NCBI RefSeq assembly: GCF_003336745.1
Contig: NZ_QGMX01000002.1
Coordinates: 1 to 64,000 of the forward strand
Direction: 5' to 3'
DNA: 64,000 bases
DNA from: Thermus caldifontis
Lineage (GTDB): Bacteria; Deinococcota; Deinococci; Deinococcales; Thermaceae
In this document: one piece after another, positions 8,317-17,722 of the stretch
Position numbering within the stretch: position 1 is the stretch's first letter
How the letters are laid out: each line of letters starts with the position of its first letter
Made by a program: the position numbers and the translations under genes
Notes under the pieces: model-generated
The model's input: the letters and a program-made list of their open reading frames with translations, nothing else
Database searches by the model: none
What the model was told of the DNA's origin: nothing

Positions 8317-10044
8317 CTACTCCCAAAGCACCCGCCTGGCCTCACACCCCTCCAGAAAGGCGCGGATCCTTTCCGGGGGTACCTTGGGCCTTCGCCAGAA
8401 GTCCAAAAGGCCGTTTTCCTCCTGGAAGGTGTCGTAGAGCTGGGTGTAGCAAAACCCGCTCAGGAAGCTTTCGCAAGCGGCTCCCAGGTAACGGAACACC
8501 TCCTCTAAGAAGGCCTCCTCCCCCTCCACCTCCCGGTAGCCCCAGCCCGGGGTAGGCCCCTTGAGCCTTAAGCCCCCAAACTCGGAGAGGAAGGGGCGCA
8601 CCCCCTCAGGCACCCCCTCCCAGGAAAGGGGCCGGCCCATGGGGGCCGGGGGAAAGGTTCCTTGTCGGTAGCGGCGGGAGAGGACCTCGGGAGGGGCATA
8701 GTCGTGCACGGTGTAGAGGTCCCAAAAGGGCCCGTGCTCAAAGCCGTCGTTGTCCACCAAGGGGCGCGTGGGGTCCAAGGAGCGGGCTAGGAAAAACACC
8801 CCCTGGAGGAAGGCGTGGGCCTCAGGCCCCCAGGGCCAAAGACCCCAGCTCTCGTTGAAAAGGACCCAGGCCACCACGCTGGGGTGGTTGTGATCCCGCT
8901 CCAAGGCCGCCTGGAGCTCCGCCAGGTAGCGCCGGGCTGCTTTGGGGGAGAAGCGAAAGAAGCTGGGCATCTCGGCGAAGACCAAAAGCCCTAACCGGTC
9001 CGCCAGGTGGAGGTAGCGGGGGTCTTCCAGCTTCTGGTGCTTGCGCACCCCGTGGAAGCCCAAGGCTTTGGCCAGCTCCACGTCCCGCCTAAGGGCGGAT
9101 AGGCCTGGGGCCGCCAGGTGGCCTTCGGGCCAAAGCCCCTGGTCCAAGGCCAGCTTGGGGAAGTAGGGCTCCCCGTTGAGGAGGAAAACCCCTTGCCGGG
9201 CGGAAACCTCCCTAAGGCCCCCATAGGAGTAGACCTCGTCCAAAACCCGTCTCCCCCCAAGGAGGCGAAGGCGCAAGGGGAACAGGACGGGGCTTTCGGG
9301 ACGCCAGAGGAGGGCCTCGGCGTCGCCCTTACGAGGAAGCCCCAAAAACCCCCGGGCAAACCCGCCTGACAGGGGAAAGTGGGCCACAAGCCAAGGCTTT
9401 TCCCCAGGGGAAGCCTCCCCCCGCACCCCCGGGAAAAGGGCCACCTCCACCCCGTCCCCTTCCCCCTGGGCCTGGACCTCCAGGTGGAAGCCGAAGGCCC
9501 TTAGGTCGGGGGTCAGGCGAAGAAGGGTGATGTGGCTTTCCGGCACCCATTCCAGCCACACCGGCTGCCAGATCCCCGTGGTTCGAGGGTAAAAGATGCC
9601 CTTGGGCTCCCCCCAGGCCTGCTTGCCCCGGGGTTTTTCCGGATCCAAGGGATCGTCCTCGGCCCGCACCAGGACCTCCACGGGCCTACCCAGGAAGGGG
9701 GTGAGCTCTAGGCCAAAGGGGGTATGCCCCCCCTCGTGTTCCAGAACCCTGACCCCGTTCACAAACACCTCCGCCCGGTAGTCCACGGCCCCAAAGCGCA
9801 GGAAAAGCCGAAAGCCGGGCCTGGGCTTGACCCTTAGGACCTTTCGGTACCAGGCCACCTGTACCCATGGCTCCTGCACCCCGCTACCCGGGGCCTCGGG
9901 GGGAAAGGGCACCAGGATCCTGCGGTCAAAGCGCACCCTTTCCGGGCGCTCCTCCTCGCTCAGGGCGAAATCCCAAGGGCCCTCGAGGCCCCTCCAGCCT
10001 GGCCGTTGCAGGGTGGGCCTTGGATGGCGGGGGTCCAGCTTCAT
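8317..10044 (-). CDS. Glycoside hydrolase family 2, beta-galactosidase/glucuronidase-like
   Basis: A 575-residue GH2 enzyme, shorter than LacZ because it lacks C-terminal domains. The N-terminal segment with GLEGPWDFAL is typical of the sugar-binding domain. The acid/base is E398 in FNESWG and the nucleophile is E488 in LSEFGG. It is clearly different from the 682-residue GH2 protein at 3854, so the operon carries two distinct beta-glycosidases. It starts with ATG, lies 6 bp after the transporter gene at 10051 and 12 bp before the GH31 gene. Cytoplasmic, since no signal peptide is present. Substrate assignment is by family only. Confidence 0.82.
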   Translation of the reverse strand: MKLDPRHPRPTLQRPGWRGLEGPWDFALSEEERPERVRFDRRILVPFPPEAPGSGVQEPWVQVAWYRKVLRVKPRPGFRLFLRFGAVDYRAEVFVNGVRVLEHEGGHTPFGLELTPFLGRPVEVLVRAEDDPLDPEKPRGKQAWGEPKGIFYPRTTGIWQPVWLEWVPESHITLLRLTPDLRAFGFHLEVQAQGEGDGVEVALFPGVRGEASPGEKPWLVAHFPLSGGFARGFLGLPRKGDAEALLWRPESPVLFPLRLRLLGGRRVLDEVYSYGGLREVSARQGVFLLNGEPYFPKLALDQGLWPEGHLAAPGLSALRRDVELAKALGFHGVRKHQKLEDPRYLHLADRLGLLVFAEMPSFFRFSPKAARRYLAELQAALERDHNHPSVVAWVLFNESWGLWPWGPEAHAFLQGVFFLARSLDPTRPLVDNDGFEHGPFWDLYTVHDYAPPEVLSRRYRQGTFPPAPMGRPLSWEGVPEGVRPFLSEFGGLRLKGPTPGWGYREVEGEEAFLEEVFRYLGAACESFLSGFCYTQLYDTFQEENGLLDFWRRPKVPPERIRAFLEGCEARRVLWE

Positions 10045-10050
10045 AGGGCC

Positions 10051-11304
10051 TTACTCCCTGATCTCGTGGGGGAAGAGGGCGGTGAGGAGGTAGGCCAGCA
10101 GAATGGCCACCCCTGGGATCACCGCCACCAGGAAGCGGAAGGCAAGGCCTGGATTGGGTCCGGGGTTTTCCCCGCTCACGTAGCCGAAAAGGGGCCCAAG
10201 GAGGGCAAAGGAAAGCCCCACCAAGGCCCCCGAGGCCCGGCCCAAAAGCCCCACCAGGCTGTAGTAGGCCCCTTCCCGCCGGGTTCCCGTCCTCTCGGCA
10301 TCCAGGTCAATGACCTTGGCCATCACCACCTCCCCCGTGACCCGCACCCCGGCAAACCCCACCCCCACCAAGGCCCCCACCAGGATGGCGGGGAAAAGGC
10401 TCTGCGGCAGGAAGAGGAGCAAGGCCGCTAGGCCCATGAGAAGGTGGGCAAGCCGCCAGGCCCGCTTTCCCCCCAAAATCCCCGCCAGCCGGCCCCAGAG
10501 GAACACCGAGGGCAAGGCCACCAGGAAGACGGCGGCGAAGAGAAAGGTGGTGGCGGCCTCGGGCAGGCCCAGGCTGTGCTTGGCGTAAAAGGCCATGCCC
10601 GTCTGGATCACCATGCGCCCAAACTCAAAGAGAAGCCCCACCAAGGCCGCCACCCAGAAGGCCCGGTTGGCCAGGACCAGGCGGAAGGAGTCCCTTAGCC
10701 CCAGGCCGCTTTGCGCCTTGGGGTCCTCCTGGATACCCGGGAAGAAGAGGAGAAAGGCCACAAGGGCAAGCGCGGCAAAGAGGAGGGCCATGCCCAAAAA
10801 CCCCACCTGGGCGTAGACCAGGGGGGCCACGGCAATCCCCAGGATCAGCCCGAAAAGCTCCGTGCCCCGCTTCAACGCGGCCGCCCCCGCCCTTTCGGAA
10901 AGTCCTCGGAACATCTCCGGGAAAAGGGCCCCGTAGTTGGTCCAAACCACGGTGGCCATGGTCTCGTAAAGGACGATGCCTAGGGCGAAGTAGTAGGGAA
11001 GAACCTGGGGGGAACGGGCCCACTCGGGCACCCAGAAGACCAGGATGTAGAAAAGGAGGAAAAGGGGTATCCCCAAAAGGAGCCAAGGGCGCCTGCGGCC
11101 CAAGCGGGTCTTGGTGCGGTCGGAAAGGTGGCCGAATAGGGGGTCATTGACGGCATCCCAGAAGGCATACACCGTGCGGGCCAGGGCATAGAAGGCAGCG
11201 GAAAGGCCCAGCTTTTCCAGATAAAAGAAGGCCAGATAGGTGCCAAAGCTTTCGGAAACCAAGGTAAGCCCCAGCTGCCCCGAGGCGTAGCGCCACTTTT
11301 TCAT
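10051..11304 (-). CDS. Second GPH-family sugar:cation symporter (MFS type)
   Basis: A 417-residue membrane protein closely resembling the product of 2568-3857 in layout. The GPH signature is in the loop FGHLSDRTKTRLGRRRP, and a second family motif, VIDLDAERTGTRREG, precedes the last helices. Two paralogous importers in one operon suggest that two different glycosides are taken up, for example an alpha-galactoside and a beta-linked oligosaccharide. Starts with ATG 12 bp after the deacetylase gene. Confidence 0.87.
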   Translation of the reverse strand: MKKWRYASGQLGLTLVSESFGTYLAFFYLEKLGLSAAFYALARTVYAFWDAVNDPLFGHLSDRTKTRLGRRRPWLLLGIPLFLLFYILVFWVPEWARSPQVLPYYFALGIVLYETMATVVWTNYGALFPEMFRGLSERAGAAALKRGTELFGLILGIAVAPLVYAQVGFLGMALLFAALALVAFLLFFPGIQEDPKAQSGLGLRDSFRLVLANRAFWVAALVGLLFEFGRMVIQTGMAFYAKHSLGLPEAATTFLFAAVFLVALPSVFLWGRLAGILGGKRAWRLAHLLMGLAALLLFLPQSLFPAILVGALVGVGFAGVRVTGEVVMAKVIDLDAERTGTRREGAYYSLVGLLGRASGALVGLSFALLGPLFGYVSGENPGPNPGLAFRFLVAVIPGVAILLAYLLTALFPHEIRE

Positions 11305-11316
11305 AATCGGCTCCTT

Positions 11317-12108
11317 CTAAAGCGCATCCCGAACCATCCGCCACGTAAGGGGGTGGAACTCGGCCAGGACCCGGCGCACCTCGGGGTGGGCAAGGGCGAA
11401 GTAGTCGGCCTCCCGCGTCCGCCAGTCGGGAAGGGCCCGGCCCTCGGGGGTGGGGAGGGCGCTGTGGTGCACCAGGTAGTAAAGGCCCGGAGGGAGCTTG
11501 GCCAGGTCCAAATAGAAGCCCAACCGCTCCTCCGGGGGAAGGCCATAGGCATCCAGGAAGCGCACCCTGGGGAAGGGCACCCGGGCCAGGAGCCGTTCCA
11601 GGTCGGGCAGGAAGGCAGGGGGAACCCCCAGGCCCTCGAGGCTCTCCGGCACCAAGGGCACCAGGCGGTACTCCTGGGCCAAGCGCAGGTACACCTCCGC
11701 CAGGTCGGGCCTCAGCACGGCCCCTTGGTGGGTGTCCAGGTGGGTGGGCGAGAAAAGCCTTTTGGCCGCCTCAATCTGCGCCCTTAGCTCCCGTTCCACC
11801 TCCTCCTGGCGGGCTCTTTCCCAGACGATCTCCAATGAATCCGGGAAATACCCCGCCTCGTCCCTGAGGCTTTCCCCTTCCGTCAAGGGCCGCATCCGGG
11901 GGGCGGGCCACTCGCTGGTGAGCACCAGGTGCACCCCCAAATCCTCCCCCTTCACCCCGCTGGCCCAGGCCCCGGGCACCATCACGCTTCCCGTGGGAAG
12001 ACCCAGGGCCTGGTAGGCGCTGTTTTGCGCATGGGTCAGGCCCAGGTCATCGTGGTGCAGGATGAGGACCCGACGTCCAAGAAGGCCAAGCCTTGCCAAA
12101 AGGTCCAT
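11317..12108 (-). CDS. YdjC/ChbG-family carbohydrate deacetylase
   Basis: A 263-residue protein with the family metal motif HHDD at residues 18-21 and further histidines in THLDTHQG and LVHHS, matching the YdjC/ChbG/HpnK fold. E. coli ChbG removes the acetyl group from acetylated chitooligosaccharides; other members act on other acetylated sugars. As the first gene of the sugar operon it may deacetylate imported oligosaccharides such as acetylated mannans, which is inference from context. The ATG at 12108 follows a region holding a palindrome and candidate -10 elements. Confidence 0.82.
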   Translation of the reverse strand: MDLLARLGLLGRRVLILHHDDLGLTHAQNSAYQALGLPTGSVMVPGAWASGVKGEDLGVHLVLTSEWPAPRMRPLTEGESLRDEAGYFPDSLEIVWERARQEEVERELRAQIEAAKRLFSPTHLDTHQGAVLRPDLAEVYLRLAQEYRLVPLVPESLEGLGVPPAFLPDLERLLARVPFPRVRFLDAYGLPPEERLGFYLDLAKLPPGLYYLVHHSALPTPEGRALPDWRTREADYFALAHPEVRRVLAEFHPLTWRMVRDAL

Positions 12109-12136
12109 AAGACCCCCTTTCCCTTCAGGATTCCAT

Positions 12137-12154
12137 CCTAGCGCAGAGGCTAGG
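12137..12154. promoter_or_regulatory. Palindrome upstream of the sugar operon, candidate operator
   Basis: The sequence CCTAGC-GCAGAG-GCTAGG is a perfect 6-bp inverted repeat 29 bp upstream of the first gene of the sugar operon. On the minus strand a TAGGAT hexamer overlaps its gene-proximal arm and could be the -10 element. An operator function is inferred from position only; no sugar regulator gene is adjacent. Confidence 0.35.
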
Positions 12155-12182
12155 GGAATACCAGGGAAAAAGGGCCCTTACG

Positions 12183-12204
12183 GCCAACCCACCCGGGGGG
12201 TTGG

Positions 12205-12205
<1 letters not shown>
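12183..12205 (-). terminator. Terminator after ddl
   Basis: Inverted repeat GCCAACCC / GGGTTGGC with a 7-nt loop begins at the ddl stop codon. It is followed in the minus direction by a second small palindrome (AAGGGCCCTT) running into five Ts at 12163-12167. This separates the ddl transcript from the sugar operon. Confidence 0.65.
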
Positions 12206-13182
<977 letters not shown>

Positions 13183-13752
13183 TTAGCCTCCCTCTTGGGA
13201 AAGGTCCAGACGGTTGTAGCGGGAAGCGCAGGGGGCAAGCCCCTCCCTAACCCAGCAGAGCACCGCCTCCTTGGCCGCCTCGAGGACCCTCTCCACCACC
13301 GGCCACTCCTCGGGAAGGAAGGGGGAAAGCACATACTCCGCCCCAAGCTCCCGGGAAGGGGGCTTGCCGATGCCCAGGCGCAGGCGGTGAAACGCCCCGG
13401 TTCCCAAGGCCTCGGCAATGGAGGCCACCCCCCGGTTTCCCGCAGAACTACCCCCCGCCTTGAAGCGCAGGCGGCCTAAGGGCAGGTCCATCTCGTCGTG
13501 AACCACCAAAAGGCGCTCCGGAGGGATCTTGTAAAAGCGCACCAGGGGAGCCACCGCCTGGCCGCTTAGGTTGTAGTAGGTGAGGGGCTTGAGGAAAATC
13601 CCCTTCTCTCCCGCCACCTCCACTTCGGCCAAAAGGGCCTCCCCCTTGGGGCGGAACTCCAGCCCCAGCTGGTCCAGGACCATAAACCCCAGGTTGTGCC
13701 GGGTTCTGGCGTAGCCCTCCCCCGGGTTTCCCTGGCCCACCACCAAAAACAT
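13183..13752 (-). CDS. pth: Peptidyl-tRNA hydrolase
   Basis: A 189-residue cytoplasmic hydrolase that releases peptides from prematurely dissociated peptidyl-tRNA. The catalytic set is present: N9 in GQGNPG, H19 in TRHNLGF, N61 in YNLSG and D86 in HDEMDLPLG. The ATG at 13752 has a strong GGAGGGGGAGG ribosome site. It follows rplY, an order common in bacteria, but a stem with a T-run sits just ahead of the ribosome site and may reduce read-through. Confidence 0.95.
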   Translation of the reverse strand: MFLVVGQGNPGEGYARTRHNLGFMVLDQLGLEFRPKGEALLAEVEVAGEKGIFLKPLTYYNLSGQAVAPLVRFYKIPPERLLVVHDEMDLPLGRLRFKAGGSSAGNRGVASIAEALGTGAFHRLRLGIGKPPSRELGAEYVLSPFLPEEWPVVERVLEAAKEAVLCWVREGLAPCASRYNRLDLSQEGG

Positions 13753-13771
13753 CCTCCCCCTCCAAAAAGGA

Positions 13772-13796
13772 GGCGGGACCGCCCGCCGATCCCGCC
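13772..13796 (-). terminator. Intrinsic terminator between rplY and pth
   Basis: On the minus strand GGCGGGA and TCCCGCC pair around an 11-nt loop and are followed by TCC and TTTTT (complement of 13764-13768). It lies about 85 bp after the rplY stop and directly before the pth ribosome site, so it may act as a partial terminator or attenuator. Confidence 0.6.
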
Positions 13797-13881
13797 CCTT
13801 ATGCCCTTTCTCGCCCTATCGTGCTCCCCAGGGCGTGGCCCGATGCACCGGGGTCCCCACCTTGGCTTTCGTGGGGTGGTA

Positions 13882-14502
13882 CTACTCCTCCTCTTCTTTC
13901 TTGCCCTTCTTGATCACCTCGGGCTCGGCGGGGGCCTCGAGGGCCTCGGCAGCCAGCTTCTCCACGTCCTCAGGGGGCACCACCGCGGCGATGGTCTCCT
14001 CCGGGGAGACCGCCAGCTTCACTCCTTCGGGAAGCTTCAAGTCAGCCGCATGCAGGCTATCCCCAATCCCCAGCCCCGATACATCCACCTCGATGAACTC
14101 GGGGATGTTCCGCGGGGAAACCCTGACCAGGATGTCCCGGTGGATCTCCTGCAACACCCCGCCTTCCCGCACCCCCTGGGGCGTGCCCACGAAGCGCAAG
14201 GGGATGTACATCTCCACCGGCTCATCGGAGAGCACGTAGAAGTCCACGTGCTCGGGGCGGCGCCGGCGCTTATCCAGGTTCACCTGGCGCACCAGGGTGG
14301 GAAGCTCCTGGCCATCGGGGAGTTCCAGAACGATCACGTGGTGGATGGAAGCGTGGCGGAAGACCTTGTCAAACTCCCCCAGCTCCACGTACACCTTCCG
14401 GTTCAGGTGCTTGTTGTAGATGACGCCGGGGAGCTTCCCCGCACGGCGCAAAGCGGCGGGCTTCTCCCCCTCCCGGTACTGGGCTTTCAAACGGTATTCC
14501 AT
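13882..14502 (-). CDS. rplY: 50S ribosomal protein L25 (TL5/CTC form)
   Basis: A 206-residue protein of the long CTC/TL5 form of L25, which binds 5S rRNA. The N-terminal L25 domain covers about residues 1-95, with the RNA-binding segment RRAGKLPGVIYNKH. A C-terminal TL5 beta domain follows, ending in an acidic and lysine tail (KKGKKEEEE). The length equals the T. thermophilus TL5 protein. The ATG at 14502 was chosen over an upstream in-frame start because it carries AGGAGGAGAC directly before it. Confidence 0.95.
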   Translation of the reverse strand: MEYRLKAQYREGEKPAALRRAGKLPGVIYNKHLNRKVYVELGEFDKVFRHASIHHVIVLELPDGQELPTLVRQVNLDKRRRRPEHVDFYVLSDEPVEMYIPLRFVGTPQGVREGGVLQEIHRDILVRVSPRNIPEFIEVDVSGLGIGDSLHAADLKLPEGVKLAVSPEETIAAVVPPEDVEKLAAEALEAPAEPEVIKKGKKEEEE

Positions 14503-14587
14503 GTCTCCTCCTAGCAAAAGGCAAAGGCCCCCAAGGGGCACACTAAGGGAAAGCTTAGCACATCCCCTGGCCTTCCTTCCACCCCGC

Positions 14588-15310
14588 CTAGGAGAGCACC
14601 TTGTACAGGGTTACCGCCAGGATCAACACCCCAAAGAGCTGCTTCAGGCGCTGGGAAGGCAGGTAAAGGCTGGTGAGGCGGGAGCCCAGGTAGCTCCCCA
14701 AGGCCCCGGCCACCACCAGGGAGAGGGTGAGGCCAGGGTCCAGCCGGGCGGTGGAAAGGTGAGGCAAAAGGGAGGAGAAGGAGGGCGGCGTCACGGCGAA
14801 GGCATTGATGGCGGCTGCTCGCTTGGGATCATGGCCGGTGAGGATCAAGGTAGGCATGAGGAGGAACCCCGGGCCCACCCCCAAAAAGCCGGAAAGCACC
14901 GATATGGGGGCCGCCAACACCAAGGCCAAGGGGAAGTTCTCCCGGGACGCCTTACCGGAAACCGGCCGGAAAAGGTTATAGGCCAGGTAAACCACCGCCC
15001 CCAGGTAGATCCACCACACATAGCGCACCTCCACCCGCTGCACCAGCCACGCCCCCACCGGGGCGAAGGAGGTGGTCACCAGGGCCAACAGGATGGCCTT
15101 GCGCCAGTCCACCAAGCCGCTTTGGGCGAATCCAAACACGGCGAAGAGGGCGGTAACGCCGTTAAGGAGAAGGGAAAGGGGCTGCACCTGATGGACCAGA
15201 TCGGGCAGAAAGAGGCTCAAAAAGGGTACCGCGGCAAAGGCCACCCCCAGGCCCAGCATGCCGGAAACCACCGCCAGCAAAAAAAGCCCCCCGATCAGCA
15301 CTGGGTTCAT
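14588..15310 (-). CDS. TauE/SafE-family sulfite/anion exporter
   Basis: A 240-residue integral membrane protein with about eight hydrophobic helices and the two-fold repeated glycine-rich segments of the TauE/SafE family, such as GLGVAFAAVPFLS and LGVGPGFLLMP. Members export sulfite, sulfoacetate or other anions. The ATG at 15310 overlaps the OsmC stop (ATGA) and has GGGAG upstream; an ATG 12 bp further up lacks a ribosome site. Its neighbours (OsmC, DsrE) also point to sulfur or thiol chemistry. Confidence 0.85.
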   Translation of the reverse strand: MNPVLIGGLFLLAVVSGMLGLGVAFAAVPFLSLFLPDLVHQVQPLSLLLNGVTALFAVFGFAQSGLVDWRKAILLALVTTSFAPVGAWLVQRVEVRYVWWIYLGAVVYLAYNLFRPVSGKASRENFPLALVLAAPISVLSGFLGVGPGFLLMPTLILTGHDPKRAAAINAFAVTPPSFSSLLPHLSTARLDPGLTLSLVVAGALGSYLGSRLTSLYLPSQRLKQLFGVLILAVTLYKVLS

Positions 15311-15711
15311 GTTCGCTCCCATCTTGCTGTTATAGGAATGGCCTCCTTAAGGCTTTGGTAGAGGGTGGAGTTCTTAAGGGTGAGCTCAAAAAGCTTTTCC
15401 AAGCGCTCACCCGGGGCGGGGCTTTCCAGGTACAGGACAAAGCCTATGTGAACGATCTTGGGAGGCTTGTCCTCCCGGCTGGCCTCGAGGACCACCCTTG
15501 CCCCAGCCAGCGGCACCCTGGACGATTCCGCCACAAACTGGATGCCTGAAAGAAGGCAGCTTCCCAAAGCGGCCAGAAGAGTTTCCACCGGGTTAAACCC
15601 CGCCTCCTTGTCAGCGCGGCGGGCCCCTAGGACCAGGCTAAACCCCCGGGCTTCCGCCAGGGCCCTTTGGGCATCCTGGCGGCGCACTTCCACGCGGTAG
15701 TCTTGAGGCAT
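15307..15711 (-). CDS. OsmC/Ohr-family protein
   Basis: A 134-residue OsmC-like protein. The conserved helix NPVETLLAALGSCLLSG contains the single strongly conserved cysteine. Many family members reduce organic hydroperoxides through two cysteines; only this one is obvious here, so a thiol-related role distinct from Ohr is possible. The ATG at 15711 gives the family-like N-terminus MPQDYRVEV. It starts 1 bp after the DsrE gene and overlaps the exporter gene by 4 bp. Confidence 0.8.
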   Translation of the reverse strand: MPQDYRVEVRRQDAQRALAEARGFSLVLGARRADKEAGFNPVETLLAALGSCLLSGIQFVAESSRVPLAGARVVLEASREDKPPKIVHIGFVLYLESPAPGERLEKLFELTLKNSTLYQSLKEAIPITARWERT

Positions 15712-15712
15712 C

Positions 15713-16057
15713 TTAAAAGCTAAAGACCGTGGCCCCTTCCAAGGCGTAGTCCACAAAACGGTCCCGGGCGTAGGCCAATCGGAGACCCCGGGCCTTGAAG
15801 GACTCCTCAGCCCCTAAGCCCTTAGCGGAGTTAAGGCAGGTGTAAACCGGCACCCCTTGGGCTACGAGGCTATCCACCCCCTGGTTGTACTCGGTCAGGG
15901 CAGGGTCCAGAAGCGCCCGCTCCGCGGGACCGAAGATGTACACCTCCAGCTCCACCCCCCGCTCCTCCTTCACCTGGCGGATGCGCTCGGCCAAGTGCAC
16001 GCCCGTGTTCAAGGCGCTGGGCTCCCCGTGAAAAATATGGATGACCACTTTAGCCAT
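15713..16057 (-). CDS. DsrE/DsrF-like sulfurtransferase-type protein
   Basis: A 114-residue small cytoplasmic protein with the DsrE-like Rossmann pattern: MAKVVIHIFHGEPSAL at the N-terminus, a YIFGPAE strand, and a single cysteine in VYTCLNSAKG at the position that carries persulfide in sulfur-relay proteins. Followed by OsmC and TauE/SafE genes with 1-bp or overlapping junctions, forming a three-gene sulfur-type cassette between prs and rplY. Confidence 0.78.
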   Translation of the reverse strand: MAKVVIHIFHGEPSALNTGVHLAERIRQVKEERGVELEVYIFGPAERALLDPALTEYNQGVDSLVAQGVPVYTCLNSAKGLGAEESFKARGLRLAYARDRFVDYALEGATVFSF

Positions 16058-16118
16058 AAAACCCCCAGAGGGTAGCTTACCCCATCGCCAGAGGACATGT
16101 GTACCTTTTCACCAAAGC

Positions 16119-17042
16119 TCAAATCAGGGCGCTCACCGACTGGTTGGTGTGCACGTGCTGGATGGCCTGGGCCAGGAGCTCGGCGGTGGAAAGCACCGTA
16201 TACCCTCCGTCCTTGAGGGGAATGGTATCGGTGAAGACCACCTCCCGGATGGCGGGATGGGAAAGGTTCTCCCGGGCCTCCCCCACCAACACCGGGTGGG
16301 TGGCCATGACCACCACCTCAGGTAGGGCCCCCGCCTGGAGAAGGGCCTCCACCCCCCGCCTTATGGTCCCCCCAGTGGAAACGATGTCGTCTATGATCAA
16401 GGGCCTTTTCCCCGCTACCTCTCCGATCACGTAGGTGACGGAGGTCTCCTTAGGGCCATGGCGGCGCTTGGCCAGCATGGCAAAAGGCAGGCCCAGCCTT
16501 TCGGAAAGCCGCCTGGCCTCCTCCGCCCGGCCGGCATCCGGGGAGACCACCACGGCGTTTTCCGTATATCCTCTCTCCTGCAGGTAGCGGGCAAAAAGGC
16601 GCACCGCGGACAGGTGGTCCACGGGGATGTCAAAAAACCCCTGGATCTGGGGGGCGTGCAGGTCAATGGCGATCACCCGGTGCACCCCAACCACCTCCAG
16701 GAGATTGGCCACCAGCTTGGCGCTCACCGGCTCCCGGCCCTGGGTTTGCTTGTCCTGGCGGGCGTAGCCAAAGTAAGGGATTACGGCGTTGATGCGGGCG
16801 GCTGAACTCCTGCGGGCGGCATCGGCCAGGAGGAGGAGTTCCATCAGGTGGTCGTTCACGGGAGGGCTGGTGGGCTGGATCAGGTAGACGTCATTCCCCC
16901 GGACGCTTTCCAGAAGCCGCACCTGCACCTCGCCGTCGGGGAAGCGGTCCACCAGGGCTTTTCCCAGGGGTATCCCCAAGGCCTCCGCCACCCGCCGGGC
17001 CAGGTCGGGGTGGGCGCTCCCCGTGAAGAGCTTGATTTCCAT
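16119..17042 (-). CDS. prs: Ribose-phosphate pyrophosphokinase
   Basis: A 307-residue class I PRPP synthetase making the shared precursor of nucleotides, histidine and tryptophan. Motifs: FPDGEVQVRL, the ATP-binding flexible-loop region FGYARQDKQ, catalytic KRRHG and the PRPP loop IIDDIVSTGGTI. The start ATG at 17042 is preceded by AAAGGGGAGGGG. It follows mtnN after 14 bp and probably belongs to the luxS-mtnN-prs transcript. In many bacteria prs precedes rplY directly; here three genes intervene. Confidence 0.95.
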   Translation of the reverse strand: MEIKLFTGSAHPDLARRVAEALGIPLGKALVDRFPDGEVQVRLLESVRGNDVYLIQPTSPPVNDHLMELLLLADAARRSSAARINAVIPYFGYARQDKQTQGREPVSAKLVANLLEVVGVHRVIAIDLHAPQIQGFFDIPVDHLSAVRLFARYLQERGYTENAVVVSPDAGRAEEARRLSERLGLPFAMLAKRRHGPKETSVTYVIGEVAGKRPLIIDDIVSTGGTIRRGVEALLQAGALPEVVVMATHPVLVGEARENLSHPAIREVVFTDTIPLKDGGYTVLSTAELLAQAIQHVHTNQSVSALI

Positions 17043-17056
17043 GGACCCCTCCCCTT

Positions 17057-17722
17057 TCAGTATGCCAAAAGGGCCTGGGCCAGAAGGCCAAGCCGCCTCG
17101 AGGCCTCCCGCAAAAAGGCCTGGAAGTCCCTTTCGGCCTCTTCCCCCGCCCCATCGGTTACGGCGCGCACCAAGGCCATGGGATGGCCGAAGCGCCAGGC
17201 CACCATGAGGGCCGCGGCCCCTTCCATCTCCACCGCTTGGGCCCCGTGAAGCTGGGCCAACCTCCTGGCCTCCTCCCTATCCGCCAAAAACCGGTCCCCC
17301 GTGGCCACCACCCCGCGCCTAAAGGGAAAACCCAAGCCCTCCGCCGCCCTCTGCGCCCTTTCTAGAAGAAAGGGGTCCGAGGGGAAGAAGCGTACCCCAA
17401 AGGCCGTCTCCCCTGGCTCCCGGCCAAAGGGGGTGAGATCCACATCCCACTGCACCGCCCTTTCCGCCAGGAGGAGGTCCAAGGCCTTCAAAGAGGGGTC
17501 CAAGGCTCCCGCCACCCCCAGGAAAAAGCTTTCCTTCGGGGCAAAGCGGGCCAGAACGTAGGCCACGGCGGAAGCCGCTGCCACCTTGCCCACCCCGGTT
17601 TCCGCCACCAAGACCCCAGGGGCCCGGTGGAGGGGAAAGGGGGCCTCGAGGACCTCCCCCGCCCCCAAGGCCTCCCTAAGGGCTTCCGCCTCCTCGGGCT
17701 CGGCGGCGAAAAAGGCGGTCAC
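17057..17722 (-). CDS. mtnN: 5'-methylthioadenosine/S-adenosylhomocysteine nucleosidase
   Basis: A 221-residue nucleoside phosphorylase-fold hydrolase. It shows LGVAGALDPSLK, the substrate segment DVDLTPFG, QAVEMEGAA with the ribose-binding ME pair, and the catalytic aspartate in AVTDGAGEE. Futalosine hydrolase (MqnB) is a close relative, but coupling to luxS (GTG start overlapping its stop as GTGA) favours the S-adenosylhomocysteine recycling role, supplying S-ribosylhomocysteine to LuxS. Confidence 0.8.
   Translation of the reverse strand: MTAFFAAEPEEAEALREALGAGEVLEAPFPLHRAPGVLVAETGVGKVAAASAVAYVLARFAPKESFFLGVAGALDPSLKALDLLLAERAVQWDVDLTPFGREPGETAFGVRFFPSDPFLLERAQRAAEGLGFPFRRGVVATGDRFLADREEARRLAQLHGAQAVEMEGAAALMVAWRFGHPMALVRAVTDGAGEEAERDFQAFLREASRRLGLLAQALLAY

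Noticed and set aside
17057..17722. Futalosine hydrolase (mqnB) as identity of the nucleosidase
   Set aside because: Related family, but coupling to luxS and the DVDLTPFG segment favour the MTA/SAH nucleosidase; no other menaquinone genes are adjacent.
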